Positions 17,180-26,779 of a DNA stretch of 64,000 nucleotides are shown here, piece by piece. The position numbers and the translations under genes were made by a program. The stretch is from Pseudocitrobacter cyperus (GTDB lineage Bacteria; Pseudomonadota; Gammaproteobacteria; Enterobacterales; Enterobacteriaceae). The stretch covers positions 310,001-374,000 of the forward strand of contig NZ_JAYMYY010000003.1 of the NCBI RefSeq assembly GCF_039889165.1, in the 5' to 3' direction. Numbering within the stretch: the stretch's first letter is position 1; each line of letters opens with the position of its first letter. Below the pieces are notes generated by a model. It saw only the letters and a list, made by a program, of their open reading frames with translations, was not told where the DNA came from and did no database searches.

Positions 17180-18718
17180 TTAGTGCGCACCGCCGCCGCC
17201 GCTACCGGCGCCGAATGGCGGTCTGGCAAACCACACCAGACTTAGCAGTATGATGAATATCCCCGCAGACACCCAGAAGATTTCGTTCGCTGAGATAATC
17301 AGCCCCTGATTGGTTATCTGCTGCGCCAGCCAGCCGGAAGCCTGTTGTTGCGACATGCCCATGCCCTGAAGCTGATTGTACATCGCCTGGGAGTCCGGAT
17401 TGTATGGCGTGACGTATTCCGTCAACTGCGCGTGGTGCAGCGATTCCCGGTTAGTCCATAACGTTGTGGTGATGGACGTTCCGATAGAGCCCGCCAGCGT
17501 TCGCGTAAAGTTCGACAGACTCGATGCGGCAGCCAGACGTTCAGGCGGCAGGCCAGAGAGCGTAATCGTCGTTAGTGGCATAAAGAAGCACGCCACCGCA
17601 AAGCCCTGAATAAACTGCGGCCAGGCCGACGCGCCGAAATCCATCCCCGGCTCGAACGTGTAAGCACGCCAGTAGAAACAGACGGCATACATGATAAAGC
17701 TGAAGGTGACCAGACGGCGCATGTCGAGCTTATGCGCAAAGCGACCGATTATCGGCGACAGAATCACCGGAATGATCCCCACCGGCGCAGAGGCCAGCCC
17801 CGCCCAGGTGGCGGTATAGCCATAGACCTCCTGCAATAGCTGCGGCAACAGAACAATCGCGCCGAAGTAGAGCATATAGGCAAGGCTGATACACAGGCAG
17901 CCAATCGTAAAGTTTCGCGACTTAAACAGCGAAAGATCGACTATCGGGTTATCGTCGGTTAGCTCCCAGACAATCAGGAAACTTATCGACACCACCGCCA
18001 CGATGGTCAGAACGATAATCTCGGTCGAGTTAAACCAGTCGAGCTCTTTACCCTGGTCAAGCATCACCTGCAAACTACCGATCCCCAGCACCAGTAACGC
18101 CAGACCAATCCCGTCAATACGCCGCTGTTCAGTGCGCGTCTCGCGCCCGCGTAACACCTGAAGGCTCATCAGCACCACGATGGCGCCGATAGGGACGTTG
18201 ATAAAGAAAATCCAGCCCCAGTGGTAGTTATCGCTGATATACCCGCCAAGAATAGGGCCGCAGATTGGCGCAACGATGACGGTCATAGACCACAGCGCCA
18301 GCGCAATAGAGCGTTTGGCGGGCGGATAGTTGCTGAGCAACAGGCTCTGCGACAGTGGGATCAGCGGCCCGGCGACAATCCCCTGAATGACGCGGAAGAA
18401 GATAAGCATGCCGAGGCTGTTAGAGACGCCGCAGGCCCAGGAAGCGATAGCAAAGGCGACAGTAGACCACAGGAACAGTTTCACCTCACCGACGCGCTTC
18501 GCCAGCCACCCGGTAATCGGGATAGAGATGGCGTTCGCCACGCCGAACGAGGTAATTACCCAGGTTCCCTGGCTTAGTGAAGAGCCAAGATTACCGGCGA
18601 TCGTCGGGATCGCCACGTTTGCGATGGTGGAGTCCAGCACCTGCATGAAAGTCGCAAGCGACAACGCAATGGTCATGATGACCAGTTGCGCGCCTTCCAG
18701 CGGTTTTTGCTGTTGCAT
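17180..18718 (-). CDS. emrB: Multidrug efflux MFS transporter EmrB
   Basis: Fourteen-helix DHA2-family proton antiporter of 512 residues. It pumps hydrophobic toxicants such as uncouplers and nalidixic acid through EmrA and TolC. The sequence is close to E. coli EmrB, including the motif GWLAKRVGEVKLFLW after TM2. The ATG at 18718 (MQQQKPLEG) is chosen over a GTG three codons earlier because GGGGTGAG is well spaced for it. Third gene of emrRAB. Confidence 0.96.
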   Translation of the reverse strand: MQQQKPLEGAQLVIMTIALSLATFMQVLDSTIANVAIPTIAGNLGSSLSQGTWVITSFGVANAISIPITGWLAKRVGEVKLFLWSTVAFAIASWACGVSNSLGMLIFFRVIQGIVAGPLIPLSQSLLLSNYPPAKRSIALALWSMTVIVAPICGPILGGYISDNYHWGWIFFINVPIGAIVVLMSLQVLRGRETRTEQRRIDGIGLALLVLGIGSLQVMLDQGKELDWFNSTEIIVLTIVAVVSISFLIVWELTDDNPIVDLSLFKSRNFTIGCLCISLAYMLYFGAIVLLPQLLQEVYGYTATWAGLASAPVGIIPVILSPIIGRFAHKLDMRRLVTFSFIMYAVCFYWRAYTFEPGMDFGASAWPQFIQGFAVACFFMPLTTITLSGLPPERLAAASSLSNFTRTLAGSIGTSITTTLWTNRESLHHAQLTEYVTPYNPDSQAMYNQLQGMGMSQQQASGWLAQQITNQGLIISANEIFWVSAGIFIILLSLVWFARPPFGAGSGGGGAH

Positions 18719-18734
18719 TACACTCACCCCGGGA

Positions 18735-19907
18735 TCAGTTGGCGTTGGCCTGCACGATGTCGTTGATCAGCTTATTGACCGGTTCCAGGCTGATTTCACG
18801 CGCGTTACTTTCGTAGGCCGGGCTGGTACGTACCTGGCTTGCCAGGATCTGCCCTTCACGGTTAGAGGTATCGACTTTTACCAGCGTAGAGAGGCCAATG
18901 CGCAGTGGATGTTCAGCAAGCTGTTTTTCATCCAGGGCTACGCGAACCGGCAGACGTTGAACCACTTTGATCCAGTTCCCGGTGGCGTTTTGCGCAGGTA
19001 GCAGGGAGAAGGCGCTACCCGTCCCCATATCCAGACCCACCACTTTGCCGCTGTACTTCACATCATCGCCGTAGATATCGGAAATGACCGTCACCGGCTG
19101 GCCAATACGCATATGCGCGACCTGGGTCTCTTTGAAGTTTGCATCCACCCACAGGTTGTTCGCCGGAACGACGGCCATCAGCGCCGTGGTCGGGCTGATT
19201 TGCGCACCGGGTTGGACGGCTCGACGAGAGACGTAGCCGGTCATTGGGCTGACGATTTTGGTACGCTGCAGGGCAAGCCAGGCGTTACGTACTTCTGTCG
19301 CGGCTTGTTTCACCGTCGGCTGATCTTCCAGTTTAGTCCCCAGAATAATCGCCTGGTTAGCATTGTACTGCTGGATAGCCACGTCGAGTTCAGCCTGTGC
19401 GCTGGCTACCGAATCGCGAGCGTGTTGCAGCTCTTCACGGCCAATCAGGTTGGCGCTGCCCAGCGGAATACGGCGGTTTAAATCCGTTTGCGCCTGTGCC
19501 AGTGCGGTTTTTTTCACGTCGATGCTCGCCTGCAATTGTTTGCTATTGATCATCGTTTGACGCATTTGGCGCACGGTAGACGCCAGCGCGGTTTGTGCTT
19601 TCTCGAAAGCCTGCTGCGCATCGGTCTCATCGAGCGTGACCAGTACGTCGCCTTTTTGCACGAAGTCGGTGTTATCGGCCCAGACTTTCGTCACGCTGCC
19701 GGACACCTGCGCCATAATTTGTACCTGGTTCCCTGCCACGTAGGCGTCATCAGTTTCTTCAAAATGACGCAGTACTAAAAACCAGTAAATCCCATATGCC
19801 ACAGCAATAATGATAAAGAGCAAGGTCAACAGCGTCAGGGCGCGCTTACGCGTGCCTTTCTTGTTGGCCGGTTGCTGCGGGGTTTGACTCTCCGCATTTG
19901 CGCTCAT
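18735..19907 (-). CDS. emrA: Multidrug efflux periplasmic adaptor EmrA
   Basis: Membrane fusion protein of 390 residues that links EmrB to TolC. It has a short cytoplasmic N-terminus, one membrane anchor (about residues 27-48), a biotinyl-lipoyl-like barrel with a long alpha-hairpin in between, and a C-terminal beta domain. The start at 19907 follows GGAG and gives exactly the E. coli length. Confidence 0.96.
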   Translation of the reverse strand: MSANAESQTPQQPANKKGTRKRALTLLTLLFIIIAVAYGIYWFLVLRHFEETDDAYVAGNQVQIMAQVSGSVTKVWADNTDFVQKGDVLVTLDETDAQQAFEKAQTALASTVRQMRQTMINSKQLQASIDVKKTALAQAQTDLNRRIPLGSANLIGREELQHARDSVASAQAELDVAIQQYNANQAIILGTKLEDQPTVKQAATEVRNAWLALQRTKIVSPMTGYVSRRAVQPGAQISPTTALMAVVPANNLWVDANFKETQVAHMRIGQPVTVISDIYGDDVKYSGKVVGLDMGTGSAFSLLPAQNATGNWIKVVQRLPVRVALDEKQLAEHPLRIGLSTLVKVDTSNREGQILASQVRTSPAYESNAREISLEPVNKLINDIVQANAN

Positions 19908-19964
19908 GTTATTCTCCACGATCTTATTATTTCACATCGGCTGAGCCGACCTGTTTATCAGAAA

Positions 19965-19990
19965 GGCCAGCAGGGGGTAATCTGCTGGCC
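19965..19990 (-). terminator. Hairpin between emrR and emrA
   Basis: GGCCAGCAG and CTGCTGGCC form a 9-bp stem in the emrR-emrA gap, followed on the minus strand by TTTC. It may partly attenuate transcription into emrAB. Confidence 0.5.
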
Positions 19991-20034
19991 TGTCAGTATC
20001 TGTTATCAATCAGGAAATTGAGCGATATCCGGAT

Positions 20035-20565
20035 TTAGCGCAATGCCTCAAGGACAACGCCATCTACATCCATCTGATCCAGACGGGTGAGTAGTTTCCG
20101 GGTGATATGCTCAAGCTGGTCTTTTTCAGCGGCGCTTAATGAAGACCAAAGTTGATGTAAACAATGATGTTGCGGAGGCAGCACCTCACGCAGGAACTGA
20201 TGACCTTTATCGGTCAACTGCAAGTGCAGGCAACGACGGTCATTATCGCTTTCGCGACGCTCGATCCAGCCGCGTTTTTCCAGCTCATCGGCAATACGGG
20301 TTGCATTGGTACGAGACGACCCCAGGGCGCAGCTCAGTTCAGAAGGCTGAATGCTGTGATTTTCCTGAGACTCCAGCGTAATTAACGCCATAAATAATGT
20401 CTCGTTGATCCCCTGAGCTTTCAGCATCTTATTGCGATTGTCCAGCAGCTTGCCCTGCATGTGCATGCAGAGACGAGTCAGAAGGATTTCCTGGAATGGG
20501 AAATCTTCATGGCGACTGGCGCGAAATTTTAGCATTTGTTCAATGGGCGTAAACGAACTATCCAT
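20035..20565 (-). CDS. emrR: MarR-family repressor EmrR (MprA)
   Basis: Winged-helix repressor of 176 residues that controls emrRAB and releases DNA when bound to uncouplers and phenolics. It has the MarR fold with DNA-recognition helix SRTNATRIADELEKRGWIERRES. The length equals that of E. coli EmrR. It is the first gene of the operon. In E. coli the ygaZH valine exporter genes lie immediately upstream; here they are absent. Confidence 0.96.
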   Translation of the reverse strand: MDSSFTPIEQMLKFRASRHEDFPFQEILLTRLCMHMQGKLLDNRNKMLKAQGINETLFMALITLESQENHSIQPSELSCALGSSRTNATRIADELEKRGWIERRESDNDRRCLHLQLTDKGHQFLREVLPPQHHCLHQLWSSLSAAEKDQLEHITRKLLTRLDQMDVDGVVLEALR

Positions 20566-20671
20566 TTGGGCTTAACCTCATTAATTTCAGCCGATATAGT
20601 AACGACGGTGACAAATAAAGTAAATGAATTATTGATTCGAATTTATGTGTCGAATCTATAAGAAAAGTTGG

Positions 20672-20694
20672 GCCAGGTAGAACCTCAACCTGGC
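20672..20694 (-). terminator. Terminator of the MFS gene
   Basis: GCCAGGT and ACCTGGC form a stem just past the ygaY-type gene. On the minus strand it is followed by CCCAACTTTTCTT. Confidence 0.6.
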
Positions 20695-20712
20695 GCTTGT
20701 TAAGGCAGGGTC

Positions 20713-21894
20713 TTACGCCTGCGGCTGATGTCGGTAGCCGCGCCACCACACCAACAGGTTGAGCAGCGTCACCAGGATGCCGACCAGACAGACACCGTTC
20801 CAGCCCGCGTGCTGCCAGGCTGAAGCGGAAATCAGCGATCCGGCCGCTCCGCCGATGAAGTAGCAGGTCATATAACCGGCGGTAAGACGGTTACGCGCAT
20901 CGGGGTGCACACGATAAATCACCGTCTGGTTAGTAATATGGACACCCTGAACCATCAGGTCGAGCAGCAAAATGCCGATAATCAGAGCCGCGATGGACAC
21001 CTGTCCGTACCAGATAGCCAGCCAGGAGAGCAGCAGCGCCAGCAGGCTAACGGTGGTGGTCAGGTGAGCCTTGCCTTTATCCGCCAGTGTACCCACCGGG
21101 CGAGCGCCTAATGCGCCTGCTGCCCCCACCAGGCCTAACAGACCAATGGTTCCCTCTGAGAAGTGGAAAGGGGCGCCTGCGAGCAGAAAGGCCATTGAAG
21201 TCCAGAGAATGCTAAAGCTGGCAAAGGTGAGACAGCCGAGCAGGGCGCGGGTACGCAGTAATTTATTCCGGGCAAAGAGATGGTAAATCGAGCCCAGAAT
21301 CTGTGGGTAGTTGAGATGATTCTCCTGCTTCAGCTTTGGCAAACCACGCCACAGCGCCAGCGCCAGTATCGCCATCAGCACGCTGGCAACCCAGAATACC
21401 GTTCGCCAACCACCAAGCGTTGCCAGTAACCCGGCAACGGTACGCGCCAGCAGGATCCCGAGCAGCAGGCCACTCATCACGGTACCGACTACTTTGCCGC
21501 GTTTTTCCGGTGCGGCAAGCGTCGCCGCCATCGGCACTAATAGTTGCGCTACGACCGAAAAGAGCCCGGTGAGGGCGGTACCAAGAATCATCATCCCCAG
21601 AGATGTACTGCTGGCGGTAATCAGCATCCCGCCTGCGGCCAGTAGCGTCATGATCACAATCAGTCTGCGACGCTCAAACATGTCGCCGAGCGGCACCAGA
21701 AACAGCAATCCTGCGGCATAGCCAAGCTGAGCGGTAGTAACGATAAAGCCCGCCTGGCTGGCGCTGAGCGAGAATGCGCGGGCGATAGCTTCCAGCAGCG
21801 GCTGCGCATAATAGTTGCTGGCGACGGCAAGCCCGGTTGCAACGGACATCAGGACAATCAGCGCGGGACTCAGCCCGTGAGATGTTTTGGTCAT
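20713..21894 (-). CDS. ygaY: MFS transporter, YgaY type
   Basis: Full-length 12-helix major facilitator protein (393 residues) of the drug/sugar exporter type. It has the loop 2-3 motif GDMFERRRLIVIM. Position between proX and emrR corresponds to E. coli ygaY, which is a disrupted gene in K-12. Here the reading frame is intact. The substrate is not known. It is monocistronic with its own terminator. Confidence 0.85.
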   Translation of the reverse strand: MTKTSHGLSPALIVLMSVATGLAVASNYYAQPLLEAIARAFSLSASQAGFIVTTAQLGYAAGLLFLVPLGDMFERRRLIVIMTLLAAGGMLITASSTSLGMMILGTALTGLFSVVAQLLVPMAATLAAPEKRGKVVGTVMSGLLLGILLARTVAGLLATLGGWRTVFWVASVLMAILALALWRGLPKLKQENHLNYPQILGSIYHLFARNKLLRTRALLGCLTFASFSILWTSMAFLLAGAPFHFSEGTIGLLGLVGAAGALGARPVGTLADKGKAHLTTTVSLLALLLSWLAIWYGQVSIAALIIGILLLDLMVQGVHITNQTVIYRVHPDARNRLTAGYMTCYFIGGAAGSLISASAWQHAGWNGVCLVGILVTLLNLLVWWRGYRHQPQA

Positions 21895-22005
21895 TGGAGT
21901 AAATTATTTTCGTGGTGATTATTATTGATGTTACCAATAATAACGGATGCAGTGGGATTTAAGTGAAATGAATGGTGGCGAGACGTGCGGTTTCTGTGGG
22001 GAAGC

Positions 22006-22130
22006 TGCCCCCTCACCCTAACCCTCTCCCCAAAGGGGAGAGGGAATGATTGTGCACATTGTCAATCTCTGCACAGGTTTTCTCCCTCGCCCCTTTGGGG
22101 AGAGGGCCGGGGTGAGGGGAAAGGCGCTGC
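22006..22130. repeat. Palindromic intergenic repeat between ygaY and proX
   Basis: Two arms, CCCCTCACCCTAACCCTCTC (from about 22009) and GAGAGGGCCGGGGTGAGGGG (to about 22119), are inverted copies. Each also holds its own CCCC-AAA-GGGG hairpin. This CCCTCACCCTAACCCTCTCC type of element is a widespread enterobacterial intergenic repeat resembling a MITE. It probably also ends the proU transcript. Confidence 0.7.
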
Positions 22131-22137
22131 CCTATTT

Positions 22138-23133
22138 CTATTTCTGCGCTGCCAGCGCTTCTTTCACCCAGCCATCAAACTGAGCCTGGTGGGCTTTGAT
22201 CCAGCCATCGACATGACCCTGGATATCACTTTCAGATGCTTTACCTTCATGCATCATTGAGTTCTGGGCGTTAATGTCGGCAACCGGCACTTTCATAATA
22301 GAGAACAGCTTCGCCGCCGCCGGGTTTTTCTCGGCCCAGACTTTGTTGGCGACGATATGCATGGTGCTAACCGGGAAGCCATAGTTCGCGCCGTTTGGCA
22401 GTTTGGTATCGATATTTTTCTGCTCGCCCGGCAGGGAGGAGAACGGTACCTGCAACCACACCACATCTTTACCAGGTTTCATCACATCGCTGACCCAGTA
22501 CGGCGTCCAGGTGTAATAAAGCACCGGTTTGCCTTCTTTATAACGGGTGATGGTATCGGCCATCATCGCCGCATAGTTACCCTGGTTGTGGTTGACGGTT
22601 TTGGTCAGGCCATAGGCGCCCAGTTGATGGTTAATGGCGGCTTCACAGCCCCATCCTGGGTTACAGCCGGTTAAGTCCGCTTTGCCGTCGCCGTTGCTGT
22701 CGAACAGTTTGGCGATTTTCGGATCTTTAAGCTGCTCAATATTGGTGATGTGATACTGATCAGCGGTTTTCTTGTCGATCAGATAACCCTGAGCCGCGCC
22801 GTTCACGAACACGCCTTCGCGGTAAAATTTCTTGTCGCCACCGGCGGCGGCATACATATCATCGTGCAGTGGTTGCCAGTTCACGGCAGTGAAGGTGGAG
22901 TCGCCGGATGCCAGAGAGGTATAGGCTACGTTGTAGTCGACTTCATCAGGCTTTTTCACGGTGTAGCCCAGCTTTTCCAGCGCGCGGCTGACCAGCAGAG
23001 TCTGGAAGGTCTCTTCCGTAATGGTGCTCTGAATGGGCTGAACGGTGATGCCCTTACCCGGCAGGTCTGCCGCGAAGGTGCTGGTGGAAGCGAGGGTAGC
23101 GAAGGCTGTGGCTAAAATTATGCGATGTCTCAT
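22138..23133 (-). CDS. proX: Glycine betaine-binding protein ProX
   Basis: Periplasmic binding protein of the ProU osmoprotectant transporter, with high affinity for glycine betaine and proline betaine. The 331-residue precursor has a signal peptide cleaved near residue 21 (TFAADLPG). Conserved tryptophans (VNWQPL, YTWTPYWV) form the aromatic betaine pocket. Third gene of proVWX. A GC-rich hairpin in the proW-proX gap may stabilise the upstream message. Confidence 0.97.
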   Translation of the reverse strand: MRHRIILATAFATLASTSTFAADLPGKGITVQPIQSTITEETFQTLLVSRALEKLGYTVKKPDEVDYNVAYTSLASGDSTFTAVNWQPLHDDMYAAAGGDKKFYREGVFVNGAAQGYLIDKKTADQYHITNIEQLKDPKIAKLFDSNGDGKADLTGCNPGWGCEAAINHQLGAYGLTKTVNHNQGNYAAMMADTITRYKEGKPVLYYTWTPYWVSDVMKPGKDVVWLQVPFSSLPGEQKNIDTKLPNGANYGFPVSTMHIVANKVWAEKNPAAAKLFSIMKVPVADINAQNSMMHEGKASESDIQGHVDGWIKAHQAQFDGWVKEALAAQK

Positions 23134-23168
23134 CGTTGTTCCTTTTATATGTGTAAGGTGCGGTGAGC

Positions 23169-23189
23169 CCGGCGCATGGCGCGCCGGGT
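23169..23189 (-). repeat. GC-rich hairpin between proW and proX
   Basis: CCCGGCG and CGCCGGG form a 7-bp inverted repeat with a short loop in the 65-bp proW-proX gap. It is REP-like and may influence the ratio of transporter to binding protein. Confidence 0.5.
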
Positions 23190-23198
23190 AAAACGAGA

Positions 23199-24257
23199 TT
23201 ACTTACTGAAAGGGCGGGTCAACAGACCCAGCGGGCCGGTGGTGTACCAGCGGCGGTTGCCACGGCTACGGGAGTCACGGCCTACGGCTTGTGTCAGGCG
23301 GTCGAGGATAATCGCCAGAATGACGATACCGACGCCGCCAACGGTGGCGAGACCCATATCAAGGCGGCCAATACCGCGCAGAACCATCTGCCCCAGGCCG
23401 CCGACGGCGATCATCGAGGCGATAACCACCATCGACAGCGCCAGCATCAGCGTCTGGTTCACACCTGCCATAATGGTCGGCATGGCCAGCGGAAGCTGGA
23501 CTTTAAACAGCATCTGGCGCGGGCTGGCACCGAACGAGCGCGAGGCTTCAATCAGATCCGCCGGAACCTGGTTAATCCCCAGAATGGTCAAACGCACAAT
23601 CGGCGGCAGGGCGAAGATAATCGTCACCACGACCCCCGGTACGTTACCGATACCGAACAACATAACGATGGGTACCAGATAAACAAACGCCGGGGTTGTC
23701 TGCATGGCATCGAGCAGCGGACGAATAATTTTTGACGCCCGCGGACTCCGCGCCAGCCATATCCCCAGCGGTAGACCGATGATGATACAGAACAGTAAGG
23801 CGGTCAGAACCAGCGCCAGAGTCACCATCGCCTGCGACCAGGCGCCGATAGCGCCAATAGCAATCAGCGACACCAGCGTCGCGACGCCCATACTGAGGCT
23901 CGACATCTGCCAGGCGATCAGCGCAAAGACGATTATTGCAACGGGGGCCGGCATGCCCAACAGCAGTTGCTGGAAGGCGCTGAGGATGTAATCGATAGGT
24001 ACGCGGATGCCCTGGAAAACCGGGCGGAAGTGCAGCACGACCCAATCGATCCCGTGTGTAACCCAGCTATCCAGCGGGATCAGCGTCTTGTGGAAGGGAT
24101 CCAGAATGTTGAAATGTTCCGGCTGCGGCGCGGGAGCGCTGTTCAGCCAGTCTGCTGTACCACCGCCGTCGGCAGGCGCGCTGCCCCAGGCGTCGGCGGA
24201 TTGTGCGGCATTATCTGCCGCTGGTGCGGTATCCCACGGATTAGTTTGATCAGCCAT
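23199..24257 (-). CDS. proW: Glycine betaine/proline transporter permease ProW
   Basis: Inner-membrane permease of ProU (352 residues). It has an unusually long, polar, Ala/Asp-rich N-terminal tail (about 60 residues) typical of ProW, then seven or so helices and the EAA loop EASRSFGASPRQMLFKVQLP that contacts ProV. Its start overlaps the proV stop by 8 bp. Confidence 0.97.
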   Translation of the reverse strand: MADQTNPWDTAPAADNAAQSADAWGSAPADGGGTADWLNSAPAPQPEHFNILDPFHKTLIPLDSWVTHGIDWVVLHFRPVFQGIRVPIDYILSAFQQLLLGMPAPVAIIVFALIAWQMSSLSMGVATLVSLIAIGAIGAWSQAMVTLALVLTALLFCIIIGLPLGIWLARSPRASKIIRPLLDAMQTTPAFVYLVPIVMLFGIGNVPGVVVTIIFALPPIVRLTILGINQVPADLIEASRSFGASPRQMLFKVQLPLAMPTIMAGVNQTLMLALSMVVIASMIAVGGLGQMVLRGIGRLDMGLATVGGVGIVILAIILDRLTQAVGRDSRSRGNRRWYTTGPLGLLTRPFSK

Positions 24258-25452
24258 TGTTCGTCACCTCGCGATCTAAAGCCTGAAGAAGCATGCGTTT
24301 AGAAATAACCCCAACGTATTGCTGCTCTTCACCGACAACCGGTACCGCGCACGGTGCCTGGCCGACGTGAGAGAGCAATTCGCTGAGCGGCGTTTCTGCG
24401 TCAACGACTAATGGCGGGTCTAACAAGGCGCTTTCAATACCCAGGCCTTCGCTCAGGGCGGCTTTCAGCGTATCAATAGACACAATTCCGACGAATTTAT
24501 TTCCGCGCTCAATCACATAACCATATTCCCGGTCATCGTCCTGCAATAATTTAAGCGCAGAGCGAGGGCCGAATCCTGGTGTTTTTCGGATAATTCCGGC
24601 AGGGCTTCGGCGGGCAATATCTTTGGCGCTAAATACCTGGCTAATATCGACACCGCGGAAGAAGGTGCGTACATAATCATTAGCCGGATTGTTGAGGATT
24701 TCATCCGGTGTACCGACCTGGACAACCTCACCATTTTGCATAATGGCAATACGATCGCCAATTCGCATGGCTTCATCGAGATCGTGAGAAATAAAGACGA
24801 TGGTACGCTGATGTTTGGCCTGTAATTTTACCAGTTCATCCTGCATTTCCGTGCGGATTAATGGATCGAGAGCCGAGAAGGCTTCATCCATTAATAAGAT
24901 ATCCGGGTTAATTGCCAGCGCACGGGCTAAGCCGACGCGTTGACGCATCCCGCCGGAGAGTTCATCCGGATAAGAGTGAGCATAATTTTCCAGCCCGACC
25001 TGACGCAGCGCATCAAGCGCTTTTTCCTGGCGTTCAGCCGCCGGCACGCCAGCCAGTTCCATACCAAAGGCGGCGTTATCCACCACGGTCATGTGCGGCA
25101 TCAGGGCGAATGACTGGAAGACCATCGCAATTTTCTTTCTGCGTACCTCGCGGAGTTCGGCGTCAGAGATTTTGGCGATATCTACGCCGTCAATCAGCAC
25201 CTGTCCACGGGTTGGTTCAATCAGGCGATTGAGAAGGCGTACCATGGTCGATTTACCGGAACCGGATAATCCCATGATGACAAATATCTCGCCTTCTTCA
25301 ATGGCCAGACTGGCGTCTTTAACGCCAAGCGATAATCCTGTTTTCTCCAGAATTTGTTCTTTGCTGAGGCCCTTCTCAATATATTTGAATGCGCGCTGTG
25401 GATGCTCACCAAATACTTTATAAAGATTTTTAACTTCTAATTTAATTGCCAT
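24250..25452 (-). CDS. proV: Glycine betaine/proline transporter ATPase ProV
   Basis: ATPase of ProU (400 residues). Walker A is GLSGSGKST, the signature LSGGMRQRVG and Walker B ILLMDEAFS. The C-terminal third contains tandem CBS domains that sense ionic strength in this family. First gene of the osmotically induced proU operon. In E. coli and Salmonella, H-NS represses proU from an upstream element and from one inside proV. Confidence 0.98.
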   Translation of the reverse strand: MAIKLEVKNLYKVFGEHPQRAFKYIEKGLSKEQILEKTGLSLGVKDASLAIEEGEIFVIMGLSGSGKSTMVRLLNRLIEPTRGQVLIDGVDIAKISDAELREVRRKKIAMVFQSFALMPHMTVVDNAAFGMELAGVPAAERQEKALDALRQVGLENYAHSYPDELSGGMRQRVGLARALAINPDILLMDEAFSALDPLIRTEMQDELVKLQAKHQRTIVFISHDLDEAMRIGDRIAIMQNGEVVQVGTPDEILNNPANDYVRTFFRGVDISQVFSAKDIARRSPAGIIRKTPGFGPRSALKLLQDDDREYGYVIERGNKFVGIVSIDTLKAALSEGLGIESALLDPPLVVDAETPLSELLSHVGQAPCAVPVVGEEQQYVGVISKRMLLQALDREVTNNG

Positions 25453-25520
25453 GCAATAATAGAATTCCCGTTATTTATTTATTTCGATATGATTCCTGAT
25501 GGAAATAATTACACGGGTAT

Positions 25521-25548
25521 ACCCTAACATACTGAGATTCTGTGACAA
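25521..25548 (-). promoter_or_regulatory. proU promoter
   Basis: On the minus strand TTGTCA (25548-25543) and TAGGGT (25526-25521) are spaced by 16 bp in AT-rich DNA, about 70 bp before proV. The poor -10 TAGGGT matches the known osmoregulated sigma-70 promoter of proU. Confidence 0.75.
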
Positions 25549-25665
25549 CCCTTGAGACGATTCTGCTTGCCGAAATGGGAGGGGCGAATTGCCGGGGCTT
25601 CCCGTGATATAAGGGCTGAGAGCAATTCGAATTTTTCTGATATTTTTACGTCCTTCCACCGTAAA

Positions 25666-25797
25666 TTTCACCTGAAAGCGATAAAATCAGGTGAAATGAA
25701 GTGATAAATAACAGTGTAGTAGCCCTAAGAATATTTGTGTGATTAATTGCGCTATTCGTAAAATAATCCGGCAAAAAGTGAGGAATATTTTTGCCGG
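25666..25797 (-). terminator. Hairpins between nrdF and the proU promoter
   Basis: CCGGCAAAAA/TTTTTGCCGG (25768-25797) lies directly after the nrdF stop and is a plausible terminator stem. A second perfect inverted repeat, TTTCACCTGA/TCAGGTGAAA (25666-25696), lies further on. The rest of the 25453-25806 gap is AT-rich proU upstream DNA, including curved A/T tracts suited to H-NS. Confidence 0.6.
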
Positions 25798-25806
25798 AAA
25801 ATGTCA

Positions 25807-26769
25807 TTAAAAGTCCCAATCGTCGTCGGTGGTTTCGACGGCTTTTCCCATCACATAAGAGGAACCTGATCCGGAGAAAAAGTCGTGGTTTTCATCGGCG
25901 CCTGGCGAAAGCGCGGCAAGGATCGCCGGGTTCACCTCGGCCATTTCAGCCGGGAAAAGCGCTTCATAGCCCAGGTTCATCAGCGCCTTATTGGCGTTGT
26001 AGCAGAGAAACGCTTTTACTTCATCAACCCAGCCACTTTCGGCATAGAGCGCCTCGGTATAAGCCAGTTCGTTATCATAGAGATCCATTAACAAATCCAG
26101 GGCGAAATGCTTCAGCGACTCACGCTCCTCTTCGCTGACTTTCTCCAGCCCTTTCTGATACTTATAGCCAATATAATAACCGTGCACCGCTTCATCACGA
26201 ATAATCAGGCGGATGAGGTCGGCGGTGTTGGTGAGTTTACCGCGGCTCGACCAGTACATCGGTAGCCAGAATCCGGAATAGAAAAGAAACGACTCCAGAA
26301 ATACGCTGGCGATTTTCTTCTTCAGGGGATCATCGGCCTGATAGCGCTCCAGCATCAGGTGCGCTTTTTTCTGTAACGGCGCGTTCTCTTCGCTCCAGGC
26401 GTAAGCGGCGTCCACGTCTTTCGTCTGACAGAGCGTCGAGAAAATTGAGCTGTATGAACGGGCATGCACCGCTTCCATAAAGCTGATATTCGACATTACC
26501 GCTTCTTCGTGGGGCGTCAGTGAGTCAGGCATCAGCGACGGCGCGCCCACGGTATTTTGAATGGTGTCCAGCAGCGTCAGCCCGGTGAATACGCGAATGG
26601 TGAGTTGCTGCTGAGCGGGCGTGAGGCTCTGCCATGCCGGAATATCATTGGACAGCGGTACTTTCTCCGGTAGCCAGAAATTGCTGGTCAGGCGGTTCCA
26701 TACCTCCAGATCTTTATCATCCTGAATCTTGTTCCAGTTGACAGCGCTGACGTGCGATAAACGGTTCAT
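25807..26769 (-). CDS. nrdF: Class Ib ribonucleotide reductase small subunit NrdF
   Basis: Dimanganese (or diiron) subunit of 320 residues that generates the tyrosyl radical used by NrdE. The family's metal ligands are visible in DEAVHGYYIGYK and the upstream EEAV and EAVHARSYSS segments. The start at 26769 follows AAGGAG; an upstream in-frame start would add 20 non-homologous residues. Last gene of nrdHIEF, used under iron limitation and oxidative stress. Confidence 0.97.
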   Translation of the reverse strand: MNRLSHVSAVNWNKIQDDKDLEVWNRLTSNFWLPEKVPLSNDIPAWQSLTPAQQQLTIRVFTGLTLLDTIQNTVGAPSLMPDSLTPHEEAVMSNISFMEAVHARSYSSIFSTLCQTKDVDAAYAWSEENAPLQKKAHLMLERYQADDPLKKKIASVFLESFLFYSGFWLPMYWSSRGKLTNTADLIRLIIRDEAVHGYYIGYKYQKGLEKVSEEERESLKHFALDLLMDLYDNELAYTEALYAESGWVDEVKAFLCYNANKALMNLGYEALFPAEMAEVNPAILAALSPGADENHDFFSGSGSSYVMGKAVETTDDDWDF

Positions 26770-26779
26770 CCTTTTCTCC

